Assembly: GCF_014230315.1 (NCBI RefSeq)
Contig: NZ_JACLAW010000020.1
Span: 1 to 42,219, forward strand
Length of the DNA: 42,219 bases
Direction of reading: 5' to 3'
Source: Novosphingobium flavum
Lineage (GTDB): Bacteria; Pseudomonadota; Alphaproteobacteria; Sphingomonadales; Sphingomonadaceae
Shown here: positions 1 through 8,368 of the stretch, one piece after another
Position numbering within the stretch: position 1 is the stretch's first letter
Layout: each line of letters opens with the position of its first letter
Made by a program: the position numbers and the translations under genes
Notes under the pieces: generated by a model
The model's input: the letters and a program-made list of their open reading frames with translations, nothing else
Database searches by the model: none
Told to the model about the DNA's origin: nothing

Positions 1-211
1 CGCGGTCCTGAAGGCTCTCGCACTCCAGTTCCGCGACCAGCCCGCCCAGCGTGTCGAGGCTCAGCGTTCCGCTTTCCAGCCCGCGCGAAAGCTCCAGCCC
101 GAGCTGGAAAACCGGGTTGAACAGCGGGGTTTGCGCGGTGAGCGGGTGCAATTCCTGCAGGCGCTCCTCCAGGCTGCGGATCGTCGGCACGTCTGTCACG
201 TTTTTGGTCAC
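1..211 (-). CDS. ppc: N-terminus of probable phosphoenolpyruvate carboxylase (cut by window edge)
   Basis: A minus-strand frame stays open from a GTG at 211 (alternative GTG at 199) to the left edge. The visible 70 residues include TPLFNPVFQLGLELSRGLESG and end in GLVAELECESLQDR. This pattern resembles the N-terminal helices of sphingomonad PEP carboxylases, which make oxaloacetate from PEP and bicarbonate; this is recalled similarity, and no catalytic motif lies in the visible part. There is no strong ribosome binding site before either GTG. The gene follows pyruvate kinase on the same strand with a gap of about 75 bases, so two PEP-consuming enzymes would sit side by side. The reading frame is convincing, the product name only moderately so. 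Confidence 0.5.
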   Translation of the reverse strand, partial: MTKNVTDVPTIRSLEERLQELHPLTAQTPLFNPVFQLGLELSRGLESGTLSLDTLGGLVAELECESLQDR

Positions 212-287
212 AAGAGAGTCCAGATCTGCTCAATCACAAGCACCGCATCGAATACTGAGACGTGCAAAACACATGCTCGACGATAGC

Positions 288-1760
288 TTATGAGGCCGAA
301 CCCAAGGTCACCACGTGGAGCAGGTTGGTCGCCCCCGGGGTGCCGAAGGGCACGCCCGCCAGCGCGATCAGCTTCGATCCCGCCGAGCCGAAGCCGTGGC
401 GCAGGGCCATGCGCTTGCCCTTGGCGATCATCTCCTCGAAGGTGCCGATGTCCTTGGTGTGGACCGCATAGGCGCCCCACAGCAGGGCGACCTTGCGCGC
501 CACCTTCTGCGAAGGGGTCAGCACCAGCATCGGCACGCCGGGCCGCTCGCGCGCCACGCGCCGCGCGGTCGAGCCCGATCCGGTGAAGACGATGATCCCG
601 GCCAGGGTCACGGTCCGCGCGATCTCGGCCGAAGCGCGGGCGAGGGCGTCGGCAGTGGTGGCGTCGGGCTGGACGTCGGTGAAGTGGATGCGGGCCGAAT
701 AGCCCGGCGAATTCTCCACCTGCTTGCCGATCCGGTCCATGATCGTCACGGCCTCTACCGGCCATGCCCCGCTGGCCGTCTCGGCCGAGAGCATCACCGC
801 GTCGGCCCCGTCGTAAACCGCATTGGCCACGTCCGACACTTCGGCGCGGGTCGGGGCGGGGCTCTCGATCATCGATTCGAGCATCTGGGTCGCCACGATC
901 ACCGGCTTGCCCGAGCGGCGCGTCGCCTCGACGATCATCTTCTGCAGCGGCGGCACTTCCTCGGGGTTGAGTTCCACCCCAAGGTCGCCGCGCGCGACCA
1001 TGATCGCGTCGGACAGCTCGATGATCTCGTCCAGCCGGTCGACCGCCGCCGGCTTCTCGATCTTGGCGCAGAGCGCGCCGTGCCCGCCCATCAGGCGCCG
1101 CGCCTCGGCCACGTCCTCGGGTCGCTGCACGAACGAGAGCGCGATCCAGTCCGCCCCCTGTTCCACCGCGAAGGCAAGGTCGCGCCGGTCCTTCTCGGTC
1201 ATCGCCGGCACCGGGATCACCGCGTCGGGCACGTTGACGCCCTTGCGGTCGGAGATGAACCCGCCGACTTCGGCGGTGCACAGGATCGTGTCCGCCTCGG
1301 CCTTGATCACGCGCAGCTTGAGCTTGCCGTCGTCGATCAGCAGGCGCTGGCCCTTGCGCAGCACCTCGAACAGTTCGGGATGGGGCAGGCAGACCCGCTC
1401 GGCGGTGCCCGGCGCGGGGTCGCGGTCAAGCGTGAAGTGCGCCCCATGACGGATCAGCACCTTGCCTTCCGCGAAAGTGCCGACGCGCAGCTTGGGCCCC
1501 TGCAGGTCGCACAGGATCGCCACCGGCCGGCCCATGTCCCGTTCCGCCGCGCGGATCGTGGCGATGGTCTCGGCATGGGTGGCATGGTCGCCGTGGCTCA
1601 TGTTGACGCGGAAGGCATCGACGCCCGCGCGCAGCAGGCGCTCGACCATTTCCGGGGAGCGGCTGGCCGGTCCCACCGTCGCGAGGATCTTTACCTTGCG
1701 CCCGCGTGGCGGGGCTTGGATGGACACCCGGCTGCCGATTTGTCTACGCGTAAGATGCAT
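288..1760 (-). CDS. pyk: Pyruvate kinase
   Basis: The protein (490 aa from ATG 1760) converts PEP and ADP to pyruvate and ATP in the cytoplasm. Family motifs appear in order: KILATVGPAS near the start, FRVNMSHG, CDLQGPKLRVG, then the active-site stretch CAKIEKPAAVDRLDEII, MVARGDLGVEL, the TQMLESM loop and DGADAVMLSAETASG. A C-terminal domain of ordinary length follows. The ATG lies 4 bases after the stop of the glycerate kinase gene, which implies one transcript. A GTG at 1727 would give the more usual short N-terminus (SIQAPPRGRKVKIL), so the first 11 residues are uncertain. With the upstream gene it finishes the path glycerate to 2-phosphoglycerate to PEP to pyruvate. A glycerate kinase/pyruvate kinase pair is also known from tartrate utilisation loci (ttuD-ttuE). 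Confidence 0.95.
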   Translation of the reverse strand: MHLTRRQIGSRVSIQAPPRGRKVKILATVGPASRSPEMVERLLRAGVDAFRVNMSHGDHATHAETIATIRAAERDMGRPVAILCDLQGPKLRVGTFAEGKVLIRHGAHFTLDRDPAPGTAERVCLPHPELFEVLRKGQRLLIDDGKLKLRVIKAEADTILCTAEVGGFISDRKGVNVPDAVIPVPAMTEKDRRDLAFAVEQGADWIALSFVQRPEDVAEARRLMGGHGALCAKIEKPAAVDRLDEIIELSDAIMVARGDLGVELNPEEVPPLQKMIVEATRRSGKPVIVATQMLESMIESPAPTRAEVSDVANAVYDGADAVMLSAETASGAWPVEAVTIMDRIGKQVENSPGYSARIHFTDVQPDATTADALARASAEIARTVTLAGIIVFTGSGSTARRVARERPGVPMLVLTPSQKVARKVALLWGAYAVHTKDIGTFEEMIAKGKRMALRHGFGSAGSKLIALAGVPFGTPGATNLLHVVTLGSAS

Positions 1761-1764
1761 CGGC

Positions 1765-3048
1765 CTACCGTTTCGGAACTACGAGGATTGCGCGAAAATC
1801 GTTGACGTTCGTCAGCGTCGGGCCGGTCTTGAGCAGGTCTCCTATTCCATCGAAAAAGGTCCCGCTGTCGTGCCTTTCAAGGTGCTGCACCGCGTCCAGC
1901 CCCGCGCTCTTTGCGCGGGCCAATGTGTCGGGCGCCATGACTGCGCCGGCTCCGCCGCCACTTGCGCCATCCTCACCGTCCGTATCGGCGGCAAGGGCCC
2001 AAATCCCCTCTTTACCGCCGAGCGCGATCGCCAGCGAAAGGGTAAACTCCGTGTTACGGCCGCCACGCCCGGGCGTGCAGCCAGTTAGCGTTACCGTAGT
2101 TTCCCCGCCCGACAGAAATAGCGTGGGTTGCTCGACTGGTGCCAATGCAAGCTTCGCCATTTCTGTGCCGAGATCGCGGCTCTCGCCTTCAAGGTCATCC
2201 CCCAGGAACTTAACCTCGACCCCTGCATCGTGAGCCACTTGCGCCGCTGCCTCGAGGCAACCTCGCGGCGTCGCGATCAAGCGCACATCGACCTCCGGCA
2301 CCTCTTTTGCCGGTCCGCTGGGGCGGACCAGTCGGTCATAGGCGGCCCGGCTGATATGATCATGCAGCAGATCGGCGAAAGGCGTGAGATCCCGACCAGC
2401 ATCGGGATCCGGAATCGTGGGACCGGAGGCGATCGCAGCAACGTCATCGCCCGGGATATCGCTTATTGCGAGAGTGATCACTTGGGCGGGAGCCGCAGCA
2501 GCGGCCAGCTTCCCGCCCTTGATTGCCGACAAGCGGCGCCGGATCGCGTTCATCGTGCGGATGTCGAGGCCCGAGGCAAGCAAGGCACGGTTGACCTGCT
2601 GCTTGTCAGTCAGCGTCAAACCCTCGACCGGCAAGGCCAGGACTGACGAGCCTCCACCGGAAATCAGCGAAAGCACGAGGTCTTGCGGCGAAAGGCCCGC
2701 CACGGCGCCCAGGATTTCCCGCGCCGCCGCTTCGCTGCTGGCATCGGGCACCGGATGGGACGCCTCACGAACATTTATCCGGTCGGTCGATCCGCCATAT
2801 CCGTAAGGCGCGACCACGGTGCCGGTCAATTCCACATCCGGCCAGGCAGCCTCCACAGCCATCGCCATCGTCGCGGCGGCCTTGCCCGCCCCAACGACTA
2901 CACAACGGCCTTGCGGCGGTGCTGGCAGGTGTGGCGCCAAGACCTTGCGCGGATCAGCCGCATCCACGGCAGCGTCGAACATACGTCGCAGCAGAGCACG
3001 GGCCTTCTCGTCAGTCCAGGCAACGGAATGGTCGGCAAGCGGGGTCAT
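1765..3048 (-). CDS. ttuD: Glycerate 2-kinase, MOFRL family (TtuD/GckA type)
   Basis: This 427-residue protein belongs to the MOFRL glycerate kinase family, which phosphorylates D-glycerate to 2-phosphoglycerate; older annotations call it hydroxypyruvate reductase TtuD. The N-terminal domain shows VVGAGKAAATMA with the family lysine (K56), then SHPVPD, LISGGGSSVLALP and the IPGDD..IASGPTIPDP segment. The C-terminal MOFRL part has FLSGGETTVTLTG and GRGGRNTEFTLSLA with the expected arginine, then AADTDGEDG. Length is normal. It is the first gene of a minus-strand unit with pyk and reads away from the permease gene. Its product feeds enolase and then pyruvate kinase, and its substrate would come from the tartronate semialdehyde reductase encoded at 17756-18649. 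Confidence 0.92.
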   Translation of the reverse strand: MTPLADHSVAWTDEKARALLRRMFDAAVDAADPRKVLAPHLPAPPQGRCVVVGAGKAAATMAMAVEAAWPDVELTGTVVAPYGYGGSTDRINVREASHPVPDASSEAAAREILGAVAGLSPQDLVLSLISGGGSSVLALPVEGLTLTDKQQVNRALLASGLDIRTMNAIRRRLSAIKGGKLAAAAAPAQVITLAISDIPGDDVAAIASGPTIPDPDAGRDLTPFADLLHDHISRAAYDRLVRPSGPAKEVPEVDVRLIATPRGCLEAAAQVAHDAGVEVKFLGDDLEGESRDLGTEMAKLALAPVEQPTLFLSGGETTVTLTGCTPGRGGRNTEFTLSLAIALGGKEGIWALAADTDGEDGASGGGAGAVMAPDTLARAKSAGLDAVQHLERHDSGTFFDGIGDLLKTGPTLTNVNDFRAILVVPKR

Positions 3049-3570
3049 GCGCCAACTCCGTCGTACATCGAACAGGCCAATCCAAGGACTGCATGTGAGC
3101 AGGACATCGATCCTTTGCGATTGGCACTCGGACGCTCGGCGACTCGAAACGACGCCCCTTCCTCACGCCCAAAGCCAATTGACTCTATCATCATCCCTCC
3201 TCGCCCAATTGGCGCAATCCAGTGCAATCAGCTGGCCGTTGATCGCTATCGAATTTTTGGATAGAGTTTTTTACCAAGATGTGCAATGGTAATTCTTATG
3301 AGGCGAAATCATCGTCCGATAAGGTCGCGGAACCCCGACGATCCGGACTCGGACGACGCAACTCCAAGCATTCGCCGATAAGGACATTAAGGACTATATT
3401 TCCGATACTTAAGGCAGGTTTCATGCCGATTCCGGCGACATTCCATAACGGCAGGAATCAGCAGAGTTTCAGGTCAGCTAGCTCAGCGGGCATGTTTTCT
3501 AACCAATTGGTGCCGGACGCCGGAACCAGCAACCGAAAAGGCCACTCGGCCGGCAATAGGAGGGAGAGGA
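3049..3570. promoter_or_regulatory. Divergent promoter region between glycerate kinase and permease
   Basis: These 522 bases contain no convincing gene. They separate the minus-strand glycerate kinase from the plus-strand permease, so both promoters should lie here. Visible elements are an AT-rich stretch at about 3248-3300 containing a TGG-N13-CCA element (separate entry), a CCAATTGG palindrome near 3207 and a perfect ACCAATTGGT palindrome at 3502-3511. A near copy, ACCAGTTGGT, lies just inside the permease gene at about 3579. Such palindromes resemble GntR/FadR-type operators, but with no functional data the assignment is inference. The permease has a strong ribosome binding site (AGGAGGGAGAGG) just before its ATG. 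Confidence 0.5.
3258..3276. promoter_or_regulatory. Possible operator, TGG-N13-CCA element (copy A)
   Basis: The sequence TGGATAGAGTTTTTTACCA has the same TGG...CCA ends, 19-bp length and central T-run as the elements at 14381-14399, 15461-15479 (reverse strand) and 30555-30573. The resemblance is weaker than between those at 14381 and 30555. It sits in the divergent promoter region of glycerate kinase and permease. TGG-N13-CCA alone is expected several times by chance in a window this size, so only position and T-rich core favour a function. Confidence 0.3.
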
Positions 3571-5175
3571 ATGTTTCACCAGTTGGTCACACCGATCGCG
3601 GGCAGCCTGCCGCTGTCGTTCGCGGCGGCGGCCGTGCCCATAGCGGTGGTCCTGGTATTATTGGGGGTTCTGCGCCGACCGGCCTGGCAGGCTTCCAGCG
3701 CCGGCGTCCTCATCGCACTACTCCTTGCCACCCTCGTTTGGAAGATGCCGGTCGGCCTTGCGATCAACAGCATCGCCGCCGGCGCGACATTCGCGGCATG
3801 GCCAGTCATGTGGATCGTGCTCAACGCGCTGCTGCTCTATAACGTCTCCGTCATCTCCGGTCGGTTCGAGCAGTTCCGCGCTTGGATGGTCGAGCACCTG
3901 CCGAACGATAGCCGCGTGGTTCTCGTCGTGATCGGCTTCGCCTTCGGCTGCCTGCTCGAAGGCGTCTCCGGCTTCGGCACACCCATCGCCATCACCAGCG
4001 CCCTGCTGGTGGCGCTGGGCTTCCGGGCGGTCGATGCCATCGTCTTCACACTGATGTTCAACACCGCCCCGGTGGCATTCGGCGCGCTCGGCGCCCCGGT
4101 GACGACGCTCGGTGCCGTCACCCAGCTACACGACGTGACGCTCGGTGCGATGATCGGCCGACAGTTGCCGCTGATTGCCATCCTTCTGCCGTTCTATGTG
4201 ATTGGCGTATTTGGTGGCCTCCGCGCGGTAAAAGGCGTCTGGCCGGTCCTGTTAGTGGCGGGCGGCTCGTTCGCCTCGGTCCAGTTCGTATCGTCGAACT
4301 ACCTTGGCTATGCCCTGACCGATGTGCTGTCCTCGCTCGCTTCGCTCATCGCAACTCTGGTGTTCGTGAAGCTGTGGAAGATGACGCCCGATCCGGAATT
4401 CGCCCTGCACCGCCCGCAGGCCGAAGGGGCGCCCCATCATGAAGGCAGCGCCAAGTGGCAGGGCTGGCTGCCGTGGATCGTGCTCTCGGTGACGGTAATC
4501 ATCTGGGTCCACCTAAAGCTCAACACCATCGGCGAAATGAAGATCGAGTGGCCGGGGCTGCACAACGCCGTGTTCATCACGACCTACGGCAAGCCCTATG
4601 CGGCGATCTGGACCTTCCAGCCGCTGGCCACCGGCACCGCGATCCTCGTCTCCACGTTCGTGACGGCGCTGCTGGTCCGGCTCTCGCCCGCGCAGTTCGT
4701 GATCGCCATCAAGGGCACTCTGCGCCAGATAAAGCTGCCGCTGGCGACGACGATGATCATCGTCGGGCTAGCCTACCTGATGAACTATTCGGGCATTGCC
4801 TATACGCTCGGCGTGGGCATCGCCTCGGTGGGCATCTTCTTCCCGCTCGTCTCGGCCTTCCTCGGCTGGCTGGCCGTGTTCCTCTCGGGCAGCGACACCT
4901 CAGGCAACGCGCTGTTCGGCAACCTGCAGGTGGTCGCGGCGCACCAGTTGAACCTCAGCCCGGTGCTGATGGCGGCAACGAATGCCTCGGGCGGCGTGCT
5001 GGGCAAGATGGTCTCCCCGCAGAACATCTCGACCGGCACCTCGACCACCGAATGCAAGGGGCAGGAAGGCGTGATCCTTGCCCGGACGTTCAAGCACAGC
5101 ATCTTCCTGACCCTGCTGCTCGGTCTGATCGTCATGGTCCAGCAGTACGTCTTCCCCGGAGTGATCCCGCAATGA
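3571..5175 (+). CDS. lldP: L-lactate/glycolate permease, LldP family
   Basis: The 534-residue protein is an integral inner-membrane carrier of the LldP/GlcA (LctP) family, proton symporters for lactate, glycolate and related 2-hydroxy acids. Hydrophobic segments occur through almost the whole length (about 12-14). Family signatures are GFAFGCLLEGVSGFGTPIAI, FNTAPVAFGALGAPVTTLG, LSGSDTSGNALFGNLQ and MVSPQNISTG. The start is fixed by a strong AGGAGGGAGAGG site. Its stop overlaps the start of the next gene (ATGA). It diverges from glycerate kinase rather than from a lactate dehydrogenase, so D-glycerate, glycolate or another hydroxy acid is a plausible cargo; that is inference from context. Substrate cannot be read from sequence within this family. 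Confidence 0.9.
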   Translation: MFHQLVTPIAGSLPLSFAAAAVPIAVVLVLLGVLRRPAWQASSAGVLIALLLATLVWKMPVGLAINSIAAGATFAAWPVMWIVLNALLLYNVSVISGRFEQFRAWMVEHLPNDSRVVLVVIGFAFGCLLEGVSGFGTPIAITSALLVALGFRAVDAIVFTLMFNTAPVAFGALGAPVTTLGAVTQLHDVTLGAMIGRQLPLIAILLPFYVIGVFGGLRAVKGVWPVLLVAGGSFASVQFVSSNYLGYALTDVLSSLASLIATLVFVKLWKMTPDPEFALHRPQAEGAPHHEGSAKWQGWLPWIVLSVTVIIWVHLKLNTIGEMKIEWPGLHNAVFITTYGKPYAAIWTFQPLATGTAILVSTFVTALLVRLSPAQFVIAIKGTLRQIKLPLATTMIIVGLAYLMNYSGIAYTLGVGIASVGIFFPLVSAFLGWLAVFLSGSDTSGNALFGNLQVVAAHQLNLSPVLMAATNASGGVLGKMVSPQNISTGTSTTECKGQEGVILARTFKHSIFLTLLLGLIVMVQQYVFPGVIPQ

Positions 5176-6047
5176 CGCGAATGGGCCGTTACCTGCCCGG
5201 CGTGGGGCTGGCAGCAGTGCAACTGCTGCTAGCCTCCTGCACTACGGCCTCGCCGCAAGGCGGGGCCTATCTGCGTGGGTTCGAGGCGGCCGAATCGGCC
5301 GGCCGGCCCTTCGCCCCGATTACCGACAGCTTGCCCTACGCGGATCAGGCCGAGGCCTATCGCCTGCAGGCCCGCCTCGTCGCCCGCCGCGTGGCGCGTG
5401 GTGACAAGGTGGCGGGCTACAAGGGCGGGTTGATGTCCGAGGCATCGATGCGCGGGCGCAATGTCGGCGAGCCGCTGGTCGGCGTCCTGTTCGCCTCGGG
5501 CCGTGCGGCGAGCGGGGATACGGTTTCGCTCTGCGGCTATCGCAAAGCCTCGTTCGAGCAGAAGCTGGGCTTCGTCTTCGCGCGGAGCGTCGCAACGCTT
5601 CCGGCTGATCCCGCGGCTTTGGCCGGGGCGGTCGGCCAGGTGGTGCCGGTGGTCGACCTGCCGGACATCGCCTACCGCGATCCCGATCATTACGGCGCGG
5701 TCGACATGGTGGCTGCGAACATCTCGGCCGCCCGCTATGTGCGGGGCGCGGCCGCTGCGCCGGCGGGCACCGATCTAAACGGCCTCAAGGTTTCGATGAC
5801 CCGCGACGGCCAACCGCTGACCTCGGGCTTCGGGCGCGAATCGATGGGCGAGCAGTGGGGCAGTCTCCACACGGCGGTGCGGCTGATCCTGCGCAGCGGC
5901 CGGCGGATCAAGGCCGGTGACCTAGTCATTACCGGCAAGATCGGCGACCGGGGCTGGTTGCCGCCCGGCGACTATCGTTCGGACTATGGCCCGCTGGGCG
6001 TGGTCGCATTCCGGGTCGCGCCCTGCATGAGCGCGCTGGCCCACTGA
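5172..6047 (+). CDS. Lipoprotein of the fumarylacetoacetase/2-keto-4-pentenoate hydratase superfamily
   Basis: The start ATG overlaps the permease stop by 4 bases, giving 291 residues. Residues 1-23 form a lipoprotein signal: hydrophobic GVGLAAVQLLL, then the lipobox LASC with the lipidated Cys at 23. The rest follows the MhpD-like hydratase pattern: Y55ADQAEAY, KVAGYKGGLMS (79-89), VGEPLVGVLF, SFEQKLGFVFAR (127-138), VPVVDLPDI (158-166) and DMVAANISAARYV. Cytoplasmic relatives bind a divalent metal with an ExE pair and a later Glu; here the corresponding positions appear to be E129, K131 and D162, so the metal site looks changed. It probably lies outside the cytoplasm, anchored to a membrane, and could bind or modify an oxo-acid near the permease. 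Catalytic activity is doubtful. The terminator at 6101 ends the unit. Confidence 0.75.
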   Translation: MTRMGRYLPGVGLAAVQLLLASCTTASPQGGAYLRGFEAAESAGRPFAPITDSLPYADQAEAYRLQARLVARRVARGDKVAGYKGGLMSEASMRGRNVGEPLVGVLFASGRAASGDTVSLCGYRKASFEQKLGFVFARSVATLPADPAALAGAVGQVVPVVDLPDIAYRDPDHYGAVDMVAANISAARYVRGAAAAPAGTDLNGLKVSMTRDGQPLTSGFGRESMGEQWGSLHTAVRLILRSGRRIKAGDLVITGKIGDRGWLPPGDYRSDYGPLGVVAFRVAPCMSALAH

Positions 6048-6100
6048 CGCGGACTACTACGCGGGTAATAGCCTGCGCCTTTCCATTTCCCGGGTAAGAG

Positions 6101-6135
6101 AAAGGCGGCGCCGGGGATTTCCCGACGCCGCCTTT
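6101..6135. terminator. Bidirectional terminator between convergent units
   Basis: A 10-bp perfect stem (AAAGGCGGCG / CGCCGCCTTT) encloses a 15-base loop. It has an A-run on one flank and a T-run on the other, so it works as a stem plus short U-tract on both strands. It lies between the stop of the lipoprotein gene (6047) and the stop of the minus-strand GHL1 gene (6157). Confidence 0.8.
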
Positions 6136-6156
6136 GTCCTGTTGTGGCAAGCCGCC

Positions 6157-8289
6157 TCAGGTCAGGACGACCACGTCATAGGTGTCAAGCGTCGGCAGGG
6201 TGAAGCTGGTATAGCCGCTACTGCGCCGGATCGGCAGTTCGCGGTTGCTGCTCGCCATCCGTGCCGAGGAATACGAACCCCGGACATCGACGTTGATGCC
6301 GCTCATCGGGATCGCCGGATGATAGGCCACCTGTGCAGCGCCTGACAGGTTCACGAAGTGGACGAGCGTGCGATTGGACGCCTTCTGCACCTGCAGTGTC
6401 ATCTGCACAGTCGGGTGGGCATTGGTCCTGATCTGCCGGCCTGCCGGCAGCAGGTTGTCGATCAGGTCACCCACCAGCGCGGCGTGATGGACGGCACTCG
6501 CGCGGTGGTAGAGGTCACCGATGTTCCACGGGATGTAGGCGAGCTTGCCCTTGCCATAGTCGGCGAAGTGCAGGCCCGGCATGGAGGTGTCCCGCATGTT
6601 CTCGCCGACCATCTCCATCGGGTTAATCTTCGTCGGCGGGACGAAAGTCAGCGCCGACTTGCCGTTCGGCTCCAACTCCAGATAGTCGCTGTAGAAGAAC
6701 ATCAAGTCAGTGTCCGCCAGCGAGGGCAGCAGCGCTTTGTCCTGCACACGCCAGTAGGAGGCAAGCGTCTCCTTGCGGCGCCAGGCCTTGACGACCGACG
6801 GCAGGCTCAACTCGGGCAGGACTGCGCCTGCGGCCAGCACCCGCCCGCCCTGACGGAGATAGGCGTCCAGCGCCTTAGGCGCGCCCTTACTGGAAATGAC
6901 CAGATCGTACTTGTCCGGGTTCCTCTCGACCCAGCTGAGATCGCGCGACAGCACGAAGGGAATGTGCTGCTCGGTCAGGAGGCGGAAGAAGCCGGCCATG
7001 TCAGTCTTGGCATTCTCGCCGCCGCTGCCAAGTTCAGTACTGTCCCGGTAGCCGAAGCCGCCATTGCCGGGCGGGTTACCTTCGGTGCGATTTTCGCCGT
7101 AGCGGAACAGCGCGGCCGCCAGGGACGATTGCGGCTCGTCCAGCAGCAGGACGCGGGCGGCGTTCTCCTGCCGGACGTACAGGTCTTCGTGGTCCTTGTG
7201 GAACTTGAAGGCCGGGGCCGCGCCCTTCTGGGCGTTCTGGTCGAACTGGTGATGGCTGCCGTTGACGAATAGGTACGGGCCGGCGCCGTTCGCCATGTTC
7301 TGGTAGGAGCGGATTTCGCCCTCCGGCGCGGGCCGGTGGGCATAGCGCCAGCGGCCGTCGAGGAAGGCCGCGTCGTTGTTGAACTGCATCCGGTCCGGGA
7401 AGGCGGCGCGGGCGCGGTTGACCGTCTCGCTCGCATCGTAGAGCCAGAGGGCATGGGCTTCCGCGATCGGGGCGCCGTGGGTTTCGGAGTTGGTGGAATC
7501 CGCCTCGCTCCCGACCATATAGTTGATGTTCGGGTTCTTCGCCTTGGCAAAGGCGCGGATCTTGGCCGCAAGGTTGGCCGCGCCTTCGTTCATGAAGGCG
7601 ATGTAATCGTCATCCGGCTTGGCCGGGATATCACGGTTGTACTTCTGGCGGAACAGCGCCTTGCAGTTGTCGCAGTGGCACGGCCCGAAAGCGTTGCGCT
7701 GCCCGCCGCCGTAGTTGAAGAACATCCCGTCGAACGGATAGCGGCTCAGCGCCTCATCCATGATCTTGAAGATGTGGCTCTGCATGTAGCCGCCATTGAT
7801 GCACATGGCATAGGTGTCATTCCAGAGCGGCGATTCCCCGGCGGCATTGCGCTGTACCCAGTCGGGGTGCGCCTCGATCACCTTCTTGTCCTGATTGACC
7901 GTCCATTCGAACCGGGCGACGACGTAGATGCCCTTGGCATGGGCCTTCTTGACGATTTCGCCGATCAGGTCCCGGCCCGCCGGCAGCGACGGGGCGATGG
8001 TGTGGAAGGGCACCTTGGTCGGATAGAAGGCGGCGATCCCGGCCGTGGGCAGGACGACCGCGTTGGCGTTCAGATCGACCAGCGTCTGGACGAAGGCGTC
8101 GCTGTCAGTCGGCGCCTGGTACTGGTTATAGAGGAACAGCGCCATGCGGACCGACTCGTCGATCCACCAGCGCTTGCCCGCCGAAGCGAGGGGAGCGCCG
8201 AACGCGGATTGCGTTCCACTTGCGGCAAGGGCCGTGGCCACGGCCGCGCTTCCGGACAGGCTCAGCGCATCGCGACGTGAATAGGTCAT
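6157..8289 (-). CDS. Tat-exported glycosyl-hydrolase-like protein GHL1 (TIM barrel plus trimerisation-like domain)
   Basis: The start at 8289 has a clear GGAGAGGAA site and gives 710 residues; the longer open frame is not needed. The N-terminus MTYSRRDALSLSGSAAVATA is a twin-arginine-type signal ending near AFGAP. The barrel-like part shows LVDLNANAVVLPTAGIAAFYPTKVPFH, a VVARFEW strand, HPDWVQRNAAGE and then DGMFFNYGGGQ followed by the cysteine motif CHCDNCKALFRQKY. The middle (KYDLVISSKGAPKALDAYLRQGGRVLAAGA) looks like the Rossmann/GATase-like beta-galactosidase trimerisation domain, followed by a beta-rich tail. Similar proteins are annotated as hypothetical glycosyl hydrolase 6 or alpha-amylase-family proteins; function is unproven. 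It is the last gene of the TBDT1 unit and a distant paralogue of the proteins at 9259-11499 and 15529-17688. The usual Asn-Glu catalytic pair is not visible. Confidence 0.8.
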   Translation of the reverse strand: MTYSRRDALSLSGSAAVATALAASGTQSAFGAPLASAGKRWWIDESVRMALFLYNQYQAPTDSDAFVQTLVDLNANAVVLPTAGIAAFYPTKVPFHTIAPSLPAGRDLIGEIVKKAHAKGIYVVARFEWTVNQDKKVIEAHPDWVQRNAAGESPLWNDTYAMCINGGYMQSHIFKIMDEALSRYPFDGMFFNYGGGQRNAFGPCHCDNCKALFRQKYNRDIPAKPDDDYIAFMNEGAANLAAKIRAFAKAKNPNINYMVGSEADSTNSETHGAPIAEAHALWLYDASETVNRARAAFPDRMQFNNDAAFLDGRWRYAHRPAPEGEIRSYQNMANGAGPYLFVNGSHHQFDQNAQKGAAPAFKFHKDHEDLYVRQENAARVLLLDEPQSSLAAALFRYGENRTEGNPPGNGGFGYRDSTELGSGGENAKTDMAGFFRLLTEQHIPFVLSRDLSWVERNPDKYDLVISSKGAPKALDAYLRQGGRVLAAGAVLPELSLPSVVKAWRRKETLASYWRVQDKALLPSLADTDLMFFYSDYLELEPNGKSALTFVPPTKINPMEMVGENMRDTSMPGLHFADYGKGKLAYIPWNIGDLYHRASAVHHAALVGDLIDNLLPAGRQIRTNAHPTVQMTLQVQKASNRTLVHFVNLSGAAQVAYHPAIPMSGINVDVRGSYSSARMASSNRELPIRRSSGYTSFTLPTLDTYDVVVLT

Positions 8290-8368
8290 TTCCTCTCCCC
8301 TGAATCTGGCTTGATTATCGAGCGCAAGGCGCGGCTCGCCGCCTCCCTGCGCAGTGCTGTTGGAGCAT

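Noticed and set aside
315..1805. Long plus-strand open frame opposite pyruvate kinase
   Set aside because: The minus strand carries all pyruvate kinase motifs; the opposite frame is His/Arg-rich antisense translation typical of high-GC DNA.
4455..5171. Upstream extension of the hydratase-like lipoprotein frame into the permease gene
   Set aside because: The extension lies inside the permease in another frame and reads as low-complexity Arg/Gly-rich sequence; the lipobox starts at 5172.
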